Shown one piece after another: positions 1 to 5,444 of a stretch of DNA of 6,217 bases. Numbering within the stretch: the stretch's first letter is position 1; each line of letters starts with the position of its first letter. Location: contig JAEUJK010000561.1 in assembly GCA_016794735.1 (NCBI GenBank), positions 1 to 6,217 of the forward strand, read 5' to 3'. The position numbers were made by a program, and so were the translations under genes. This DNA is from Gemmatimonadota bacterium (GTDB lineage: Bacteria; Gemmatimonadota; Gemmatimonadetes; Gemmatimonadales; Gemmatimonadaceae). Under the pieces are notes generated by a model, which did no database searches, was not told the origin of the DNA, and saw only the letters and a program-made list of their open reading frames with translations.

Positions 1-1118
1 GCTCGTTTGGGTGCGGGGAACGAGTCGAACGGCAGGACGTCCCGCGGATCCCGTTCGATCGCACGACGACGCGCCCACACGATGCTGCTGTCCAGCCCCT
101 CCTGGGCGGTGCTCCAGACCACGACGCGTCCCGGCGCCGTCGGCGATCGCAGGACCGTTGCGACGTACTGGCCGTCCTTCGAGACCGCCGGTTCACCGGT
201 GCCCCACGCGAGCCGCTGCACGAGCTGGCCCTCGGTCAGCCCCGCCTGGGCGAGTGTGCGACGCACATCGAACGCCTTCTCCATCACCTCGGTGTAGAAC
301 GCGCCGTACAACTCCTCGGGCGACGCGCCATACACCCCGCGGAACGCCTCGACAAACGACCGACGCTGCATCGCGCTCATGCGTCGCCACAGGTTCGTGA
401 GCGACTCCTCGCCCTTTCGCGCCGCGAGCCATTCGAGAAACGCCGAGCCAACGAGGTATCGCATCGACCCACCGAGGAACGAGCTGGTGGAGGACAACTC
501 GGAGTACTTGGGCAACTGGCCCTCGAGCGCCCATTGGCGCAGCACGGCGGCGCGCCCCACGCTGCTCGGTCGGCCGTTGCCGGTGAGGCGCCCTTCGATG
601 TAGGTCGCGTACCCCTCGATCACCCATGCGGGCGACTTGCGTGCGACGGGCCCGATGCGAGACGGCGCGAGGCGCCACAGCAATCGCTCGGCGCCGTTGC
701 GCGGGGCAACGGTCAGGTGCGCGATGTGCCCGTACTCGTGGATGGCGAGGACCTCACCCCATCCGCGGTGCGTCCCGAACGTTGGCCCCGGCGAGGGTGG
801 TGTGGGCCACAGGAAGATCGTCGGTCCGTCCAGCAGCGGCACCGCAAACCCGTTCGCGACGTTGGACGGGTCCTCGACGAGGACCGTGGTGGGTTTGTCG
901 GGTTTGTTTCCCACGAGCGTGTGTACCGCCGCGGCGTACGCCTCCATGCGTGCGGCGATGGGCGTCACCCAGGTGCGCATCTCCGCCGGAAAGTGGATGC
1001 GAAACGACGGCGTGGTGATCGTCTCCCAGTCCTGGGCGGGGCGGGTGAGGTATTGCGCGCGCGCGACCGACGGCGCGGCGAGGGCGAGGATGGACAGCGC
1101 TCTGATCAGGCGTTGCAT
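1..1118 (-). CDS. Secreted zinc metallopeptidase (peptidase MA-like, gluzincin) with start of a TolB-like beta-propeller; 3' end outside window
   Basis: This is the N-terminal 372 residues of an exported protein whose reading frame is still open at the left edge. The ATG at 1118 is followed by a classic signal peptide: Arg at 3 and 6, a hydrophobic core to about residue 17, and an Ala-Arg-Ala cleavage site before Gln22. A zinc-peptidase domain follows. HEYGH at 127-131 supplies two His ligands and the catalytic Glu128. The downstream segment WVIEGYATYIEG (165-176) supplies the probable third ligand, Glu168, in the pattern typical of peptidase MA-like gluzincins. From about residue 300 the sequence changes to a repeat resembling a WD40-like/TolB propeller blade (EPAVSKDGQYVATV, 309-322), and the remaining blades should lie beyond the window. 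The protein should act in the periplasm or outside the cell; its substrate cannot be inferred. No clear Shine-Dalgarno site precedes the start. The gene lies downstream of a terminator on the same strand, so it is probably a separate transcription unit. Confidence 0.88.
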   Translation of the reverse strand, partial: MQRLIRALSILALAAPSVARAQYLTRPAQDWETITTPSFRIHFPAEMRTWVTPIAARMEAYAAAVHTLVGNKPDKPTTVLVEDPSNVANGFAVPLLDGPTIFLWPTPPSPGPTFGTHRGWGEVLAIHEYGHIAHLTVAPRNGAERLLWRLAPSRIGPVARKSPAWVIEGYATYIEGRLTGNGRPSSVGRAAVLRQWALEGQLPKYSELSSTSSFLGGSMRYLVGSAFLEWLAARKGEESLTNLWRRMSAMQRRSFVEAFRGVYGASPEELYGAFYTEVMEKAFDVRRTLAQAGLTEGQLVQRLAWGTGEPAVSKDGQYVATVLRSPTAPGRVVVWSTAQEGLDSSIVWARRRAIERDPRDVLPFDSFPAPKR

Positions 1119-1190
1119 GTGGGCCGGCTGCGGGACGAGTCCTGGTGACCCACGGAAAGTACCGAACGCGACCGTTAGGCGGCTGCGCGG

Positions 1191-1213
1191 AGGTCACCGG
1201 CGCTTTGTGACCT
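1191..1213. promoter_or_regulatory. Perfect 7-bp inverted repeat, candidate operator upstream of the metallopeptidase gene
   Basis: AGGTCAC (1191-1197) and GTGACCT (1207-1213) are exact reverse complements separated by 9 bp. The repeat lies 73 bp upstream of the peptidase start and downstream of the preceding gene's terminator, which is where its promoter should be. A related half-site, GGTGACC, recurs at 1144-1150. The arrangement could bind a dimeric regulator or form a small hairpin. There is no T-run beside it, so it does not look like a terminator. No regulator is identifiable in the window. Confidence 0.35.
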
Positions 1214-1227
1214 GCATTCCCTGAGAC

Positions 1228-1257
1228 GAAAAAGGACGGAGCCAAGGGCTCCGTCCT
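1228..1257 (-). terminator. Rho-independent terminator of the 57-aa protein gene
   Basis: AGGACGGAGCC (1233-1243) pairs perfectly with GGCTCCGTCCT (1247-1257) across a 3-nt loop, giving an 11-bp GC-rich stem. Read on the minus strand, the stem is followed by five T residues (complement of the A-run at 1229-1233, the first of which also closes the stem). The structure starts 26 nt after the stop codon of the small minus-strand gene and lies before the peptidase gene, so it should separate the two transcripts. On the + strand the stem is followed by GCAATCC with no T-run, so termination is predicted for minus-strand transcripts only. Confidence 0.88.
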
Positions 1258-1283
1258 GCAATCCACCAGCGCACCAGCGGCGA

Positions 1284-1457
1284 CTACGCGGCCTTCTTCT
1301 TCCGCTCCGCCATCGCGTCCTGCACCCACGTCAGCGGGATGAGGAAGAGCGGGGTCAGGAAGTGCCCCAGAAGGAGGTTGACCCACGTGAGGGCCAGGAA
1401 GAAGGCGCCGAGGCCAAGTCCTGCCCAGAGGGTGCCGAGTGGTCCGTGCGTTTCCAC
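1284..1457 (-). CDS. Small membrane protein of 57 aa, function unknown
   Basis: I do not recognise the family. A GTG start at 1457 opens a 57-codon frame ending in TAG at 1284-1286. Three signs support a real gene: a strong GAGGAG ribosome binding site six bases before the GTG, a perfect terminator 26 nt after the stop, and a coherent membrane-protein composition. Residues about 8-30 (LGTLWAGLGLGAFFLALTW and on) and about 33-46 (FLTPLFLIPLTWVQ) are strongly hydrophobic. They are separated by a Gly-His turn, suggesting a two-helix hairpin or one long bent helix. The C-terminus is basic (ERKKKAA), which by the positive-inside rule places it in the cytoplasm. There are no Cys residues and no signal-peptidase site. 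No in-frame ATG is close upstream. It is transcribed divergently from tilS, so it is probably not part of that operon. It could be a membrane-protein regulator or stress microprotein, but nothing in the sequence shows this. Confidence 0.8.
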   Translation of the reverse strand: METHGPLGTLWAGLGLGAFFLALTWVNLLLGHFLTPLFLIPLTWVQDAMAERKKKAA

Positions 1458-1540
1458 GAGTATCTCCTCGCTGTCAGCGGGTGCGTCAGGAATTCTAAGA
1501 ATCGGCCCGTCACGATGGTAGTGCAGGGTAGATTGCGGAC
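1458..1540. promoter_or_regulatory. Divergent intergenic region with candidate promoters for the 57-aa protein gene and tilS
   Basis: This 83-bp gap separates two divergently transcribed genes. It contains an AT-rich island, AATTCTAAGAAT (1491-1502), that stands out from the GC-rich surroundings. On the minus strand the island reads TAGAAT (1497-1492), one mismatch from the -10 consensus, which would give a leader of about 28 nt for the small gene. On the + strand TAGATT (1529-1534) is a weaker -10 candidate (four of six) lying only 6 bp before the GTG at 1541. No convincing -35 hexamer sits at the right distance in either direction. The island also contains the 9-bp palindrome TTCTAAGAA (1493-1501). 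The assignments are tentative. Confidence 0.35.
1464..1469 (-). promoter_or_regulatory. Ribosome binding site deciding the GTG start of the 57-aa protein
   Basis: The minus-strand hexamer GAGGAG lies six bases upstream of the GTG at 1457, which is ideal Shine-Dalgarno spacing. It is the clearest ribosome binding site in the window and supports GTG as the start, since no ATG is available nearby. Confidence 0.75.
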
Positions 1541-1546
1541 GTGACC

Positions 1547-2863
1547 ATGCCGGATGACGTGCGGGCGCTGCGTTCCGCGATCGATCCGCTGATCGACGAG
1601 AACCGGCCGGTGGTACTCGCCGTCTCCGGCGGGCGGGATTCGATGTGCCTGCTCGATGTGATGGCGCAGCACCCGCGTCGTGGCGACCACGTGGTCGTCG
1701 CCTGTTTCGACCACGGGACGGGACCGCACGCGAGGGAAGCGGCGAACCTCGCAGCGAAGGCCGCGCGCGCTGCCGGGTTCACCTTTCGCCGTGGGGTCGC
1801 GGCTCGGCCGGGACGCTCCGAGGCCGAGTGGCGCGCTGCCCGATGGTCCTTCCTCCAGGATGTGGCCCGACGCGACGGCGGCGTCGTCGTGACCGCGCAC
1901 CATCGCGACGATCACGTCGAGACCGTCGTGATGCGCCTGTTGCGCGGGGCGGGGGCGCGCGGGTTGGCCGGGCTGCGGGCGTCCCCGCCCGCGGGCGTCG
2001 AGCTCCGGCGGCCGTGGCTCGACGTCGAACGTCAGCGCATCGCGCGGTACGCGGTCGATCAGGGCGTTCGCTGGGTGGACGACCCCACCAACGACGACAC
2101 GGCCTACTTTCGGAACCGCGTCCGGCGGGACCTGCTGCCCGCGCTCGCGACCGCCGACGCCGCGCTCTCCGAGGCGTTGGACGAGATCAGCCGTCGGGCG
2201 GCCGGCCTTCGCGAGGACGTGGACCGGCTCGCCACCCGATTCGAGCGTGGGACGGTCGGGGGGGTCGTCCACGTGGACCCGGCGATTCTCGACTTGCCGG
2301 TCGAGGGACGCGCGTTGTTGTGGGGCGCAATCCTCCCGCGATCTGGCGTCGTCGTGGATCGGCGCGGGTACGCGCGGCTGGCGGCGCTCGCGACGATGCG
2401 CGCCGGGGACGAGGTGCAGCTCTCCGGGCGTGTCTCGGTCACGCGCACCGGCAACACGGTCGGGATCCACCGCCCGCGCCGGGAATGGCAGGGAGGGTCG
2501 CTGGCGTTCGCGGATACGCAGCCGGTCCGGCTCGGTCCCTGGGAATTCGCCGTGTGCGACGGTGCCGCGGCGACCGAAACTTGGGGAGCCTGGGGATGGC
2601 CGGCGCCCCCGCCGGGGGTGACCTGGACCGTGCGGCCGTGGCGCAGTGGTGATCGTTGGCGCGGTCCGGGGTGTCAAACGCCAAGGTTGGTCGCCCGGTT
2701 TCTCGCCGAGTCGGGCGTTCCCGCATCGGCGCGCGAGGGGTGGCCCGTAGTGGAGACAAACGGCGAGATTGTGTGGGTTCCTGGAACACGCCGCGCTCCC
2801 GCGGCTCCCACGTCACCCGGAGGGGTGCCTCGTTTGGTGCGTTGTGAGTTCATCGATCGCTGA
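1547..2863 (+). CDS. tilS: tRNA(Ile)-lysidine synthetase TilS
   Basis: TilS uses ATP to attach lysine to C34 of the CAU-anticodon tRNA-Ile, changing its decoding from AUG to AUA and its charging from Met to Ile. Numbering from ATG 1547 (438 aa), the N-terminal PP-loop ATPase motif is SGGRDS at 27-32. The family signature HHRDDHVET is at 118-126, and RPWL is at 155-158. The segment DDPTNDD...RNRVR (178-193) is the typical TilS substrate-binding region. Residues about 195-340 form the helical middle part. A TilS C-terminal domain with RPWRSGDRWRGPG begins at 363 and ends near WVPGTR (410-415). All key residues appear intact and the length is normal for the two-domain form. A GTG at 1541, in frame two codons earlier, is an alternative start. 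I prefer ATG 1547 because GGA at 1537-1539 lies 7 nt upstream. It is the first gene of a tilS-hpt-ftsH operon, with its 3' end overlapping hpt. Confidence 0.95.
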   Translation: MPDDVRALRSAIDPLIDENRPVVLAVSGGRDSMCLLDVMAQHPRRGDHVVVACFDHGTGPHAREAANLAAKAARAAGFTFRRGVAARPGRSEAEWRAARWSFLQDVARRDGGVVVTAHHRDDHVETVVMRLLRGAGARGLAGLRASPPAGVELRRPWLDVERQRIARYAVDQGVRWVDDPTNDDTAYFRNRVRRDLLPALATADAALSEALDEISRRAAGLREDVDRLATRFERGTVGGVVHVDPAILDLPVEGRALLWGAILPRSGVVVDRRGYARLAALATMRAGDEVQLSGRVSVTRTGNTVGIHRPRREWQGGSLAFADTQPVRLGPWEFAVCDGAAATETWGAWGWPAPPPGVTWTVRPWRSGDRWRGPGCQTPRLVARFLAESGVPASAREGWPVVETNGEIVWVPGTRRAPAAPTSPGGVPRLVRCEFIDR

Positions 2864-3395
2864 TCCCCGCCTCCTGGGGCGGGCCGTACGTCGGGTCGTC
2901 TTCACCGAGTCGGAGATCGCGCAGCGTGTGCGGGAACTGGGCGACCAGATCTCGGATGCGTATCCCGAGGGGGAGCTGCTCGTGCTCGGGCTCCTCAAGG
3001 GGAGCTTCATCTTCGTATCCGACCTCGTCCGTTCCATTCGTCGGCCGTTACAAGTGGACTTCCTCGTCGTGTCTTCCTATGGCAACGAGATGGTGTCGAG
3101 CGGCCATGTGAAGCTGGTGTACGACCCGGAGACCGAACTGGCCGGGAAGCACCTGTTGCTCGTCGAGGATATCGTGGACTCCGGCCGCACCCTGGCCCGG
3201 GTCATCGACATCCTCAAGGCGCGTGGACCGCGGTCCATCGAGGTGTGCGCCCTGCTGGACAAGCACGACCGGACCTTCCTGCCCACTCCCCCCCGATTCC
3301 TGGGGTTCGATGCACCCAATGAGTTCCTTGTGGGGTATGGGTTGGATCATGCGGAGAACTTCCGGCATTTACCGTACGTAGCATCCTTGCAGTAG
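2844..3395 (+). CDS. hpt: Hypoxanthine (hypoxanthine-guanine) phosphoribosyltransferase
   Basis: This cytoplasmic purine-salvage enzyme transfers the phosphoribosyl group of PRPP to hypoxanthine or guanine, giving IMP or GMP and pyrophosphate. From the GTG at 2844 it is 183 aa, the usual family length. The pyrophosphate-binding loop LKGS is at 51-54 and the flexible-loop motif SSYG at 77-80. The PRPP-binding signature EDIVDSGRT is at 108-116, with Asp112 as likely catalytic base. Lys140 in LLDKHDRT contacts the purine, and FLVGYGLD (161-168) supplies the stacking aromatic and the terminal Asp. The frame extends further upstream, but that part reads through tilS and looks unlike any Hpt. GTG 2844 is the only start giving a normal N-terminus. 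It overlaps the tilS end by 20 nt and has no well-placed Shine-Dalgarno site; GGAGG at 2819-2823 is about 20 nt away. This suggests translational coupling to tilS. ftsH follows after 14 nt. Confidence 0.94.
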   Translation: MSSSIADPRLLGRAVRRVVFTESEIAQRVRELGDQISDAYPEGELLVLGLLKGSFIFVSDLVRSIRRPLQVDFLVVSSYGNEMVSSGHVKLVYDPETELAGKHLLLVEDIVDSGRTLARVIDILKARGPRSIEVCALLDKHDRTFLPTPPRFLGFDAPNEFLVGYGLDHAENFRHLPYVASLQ

Positions 3396-3409
3396 CCATC
3401 TGGACATAC

Positions 3410-5380
3410 ATGCCAGCCATTCCTCCCAAGAAGCCGGTTTCGTGGGGCAGCGTCTCCAAGGGTCTGTCGTTCTGGATCCTGGTGATCCTGATCCCGGTTG
3501 CCATCATCCAGCTGTCGGGCTCCGGCCGCGACGCGCCGGTGGCCATCCAGTATTGGCAGTACCGCGCCGAACTGGACAAGAACAACATCCTCAAGGCCAC
3601 GATCCAGGGCGGCAAGCAGATCACGGGCGAGTTCAAGTCCAAGGTCCAGCTGAACCAGCGCTCGTCGACCAAGTTCGTGACCAAGCTCCCGGTGCGCGAT
3701 TCGGAAGACGAACTGCGCGCGCTGCGTGAGAAGGAAGTGCAGGTGGACGCGCAGGAAGAACGCGCGTCGCTGGCCGGCTTCCTCCTCGCCGTGCTGCCCT
3801 ACGTGATCTTCATCGGGCTCTGGATCTTCCTCTTCCGGCAGATCCAGGCGGGTGGCAACAAGGCGTTCTCGTTCGGGAAGTCCAAGGCCAAGCTCCTCAC
3901 CGGCGACACGCCCAAGGTCACCTTTGCCGACGTCGCCGGTTGCGACGAGGCCAAGGTCGAGCTGCAGGAGATCATCGAGTTCCTCAAGGACCCGCAGAAG
4001 TTCACCAAGCTTGGCGGACGTCTCCCCAAGGGCGCGTTGCTGGTCGGGCCGCCGGGAACGGGCAAGACGCTCCTCGCGCGTGCGGTCGCTGGCGAGGCGG
4101 GTCGGCCGTTCTTCTCGATGTCCGGTTCGGACTTCGTCGAGATGTTCGTTGGCGTCGGTGCGTCGCGCGTGCGCGACCTGTTCGAGCAGGGCAAGGCGAG
4201 TGCGCCGTGCATCATCTTCATCGACGAAATCGACGCGGTCGGTCGCCATCGCGGCGCCGGGCTCGGTGGTGGCCACGATGAACGCGAGCAGACGCTGAAC
4301 CAGCTGCTCGTCGAGATGGACGGCTTCGAGTCCAACGATGGCGTGATCCTGATTGCGGCGACCAACCGTCCGGACGTGCTGGATCCCGCGCTGCTGCGGC
4401 CCGGCCGCTTCGACCGGCAGATCGTCGTGGATGCCCCCGACCTGCGTGGCCGCGAGGGGATCCTGCGCGTGCACATGCGCAACAAGCCCATGGCCGACGA
4501 CGTCGACGTCACGAAGGTGGCGCGCGGCACGCCGGGGATGGCGGGCGCAGAACTCGCGAACCTCGTGAACGAGGCGGCGCTGCTCGCGGCCCGTCGCGGT
4601 CACGACCGCATCTTCATGAACGACTTCGAGGAAGCCAAGGACAAGGTCATGCTTGGCGCCGAGCGCAAGTCGCTCGTGATGAAGGAAGAAGAGCGTCGCC
4701 TTACCGCCTACCACGAGGCCGGGCACGCTGTCTGTGCCGTGAAGGTCAAGGGCAACGATCCGCTGCACAAAGTCACCATCGTGCCGCGTGGACGAGCACT
4801 GGGCCTCGCCTTCACCCTGCCGGAAGACGATCGCGTGTCGGTGACGCGCGAGCAGATCGAGGCGCGCCTGGTGATGGCCTACGGCGGTCGAGTGGCCGAG
4901 GAGATCATCTTCGGGCGCGACCGCGTGACCACGGGTGCGGCGAGCGACATCCAGCAGGCCACGGGGATGGCGCGTCGCTACGTCACGCAGTGGGGCCTCT
5001 CGGATCGCATCGGCCCCATCCTCGTCGGCGAGAACGAACAGGAGGTCTTCCTGGGCCGCGAGATCATGAGCCGACGCGAAGTGTCGGAGCAGACGGCGGA
5101 ACTGGTGGACGCCGAAGTGAAGCGCGTCATCGATGCCGCGTACCAGCGGGCGACCTCGGTGCTCACCGAGAACCTCGAGTTGCTGCATTCGGTGGCGAAG
5201 TCGTTGCTCGAGCGCGAGACGCTCTCCCGCGAGGACTTCGACACGCTGATGCGCGGCGACGCACTGCCGCCGCGCGCGCCGATGCCGCCGGCGGTGCCGC
5301 CCGCACCGACGACGGTGTTGCCGCCGCTCAAGCCGGTCGTGCCGCCGCTGTTGGGCGGTCCGGAGCCGTCGCCCGCGTAA
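3410..5380 (+). CDS. ftsH: ATP-dependent zinc metalloprotease FtsH
   Basis: FtsH is a hexameric inner-membrane AAA+ protease that extracts and degrades misassembled membrane proteins and selected regulators. The 656-aa protein has the full architecture. Transmembrane helix 1 is at about 20-37, followed by a periplasmic domain of about 80 residues, and helix 2 is at about 122-143. The AAA domain has Walker A GPPGTGKT at 213-220, pore motif MFVG at 245-248, Walker B IIFIDEID at 268-275, and second region of homology ATNRPDVLDPALLRPGRFDR (317-336) with arginine fingers Arg333 and Arg336. The zinc site is HEAGH at 435-439, with the probable third ligand Asp513 in TTGAASDI. All catalytic residues are present. 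The C-terminal tail (about 619-656) is rich in Pro and Ala, with many Pro-Pro steps, and lacks recognisable structure. Its start is 14 nt after hpt, with only a weak GGA upstream. Its reading order after tilS and hpt matches a cluster known from other bacteria, such as Bacillus subtilis. Confidence 0.98.
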   Translation: MPAIPPKKPVSWGSVSKGLSFWILVILIPVAIIQLSGSGRDAPVAIQYWQYRAELDKNNILKATIQGGKQITGEFKSKVQLNQRSSTKFVTKLPVRDSEDELRALREKEVQVDAQEERASLAGFLLAVLPYVIFIGLWIFLFRQIQAGGNKAFSFGKSKAKLLTGDTPKVTFADVAGCDEAKVELQEIIEFLKDPQKFTKLGGRLPKGALLVGPPGTGKTLLARAVAGEAGRPFFSMSGSDFVEMFVGVGASRVRDLFEQGKASAPCIIFIDEIDAVGRHRGAGLGGGHDEREQTLNQLLVEMDGFESNDGVILIAATNRPDVLDPALLRPGRFDRQIVVDAPDLRGREGILRVHMRNKPMADDVDVTKVARGTPGMAGAELANLVNEAALLAARRGHDRIFMNDFEEAKDKVMLGAERKSLVMKEEERRLTAYHEAGHAVCAVKVKGNDPLHKVTIVPRGRALGLAFTLPEDDRVSVTREQIEARLVMAYGGRVAEEIIFGRDRVTTGAASDIQQATGMARRYVTQWGLSDRIGPILVGENEQEVFLGREIMSRREVSEQTAELVDAEVKRVIDAAYQRATSVLTENLELLHSVAKSLLERETLSREDFDTLMRGDALPPRAPMPPAVPPAPTTVLPPLKPVVPPLLGGPEPSPA

Positions 5381-5400
5381 CGGTCACCGCCTAACGGCAG

Positions 5401-5438
5401 AACGCCCCCACGTCACACGGCGTGGGGGCGTTACGTTT
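5401..5438 (+). terminator. Probable Rho-independent terminator after ftsH
   Basis: AACGCCCCCACG (5401-5412) pairs perfectly with CGTGGGGGCGTT (5421-5432) across an 8-nt loop, a very stable 12-bp stem. It begins 20 nt after the ftsH stop codon. The following bases, TTACGTTT (5431-5438), form only a broken T-run, so termination may be incomplete. The next gene starts 12 nt after the stem, so the hairpin could also act as a leader structure for that gene. Confidence 0.7.
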
Positions 5439-5444
5439 GGGGGC

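Noticed and set aside
193..678. A 161-codon minus-strand frame and several + strand frames of 129-204 codons between 11 and 1224
   Set aside because: All overlap the metallopeptidase gene in other frames. Only that frame has a signal peptide, HEYGH zinc site and propeller motif.
1355..2677. A 440-codon open frame on the minus strand opposite tilS
   Set aside because: It lies antisense to an unmistakable TilS, has an Arg/Pro-rich composition typical of GC-rich shadow frames, shows no recognisable motif, and overlaps the better-supported 57-aa gene.
2769..2843. Upstream ATG extension of hpt starting at 2769
   Set aside because: The extra 25 residues lie wholly within tilS, do not resemble any Hpt N-terminus, and would make the protein longer than normal.
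3347..5188. A 613-codon open frame on the minus strand opposite ftsH
   Set aside because: Its composition (Arg, His, Asp, Leu, Glu, Val) is what the complementary strand of strongly biased GC3 coding sequence gives. FtsH on the + strand accounts for the conservation.
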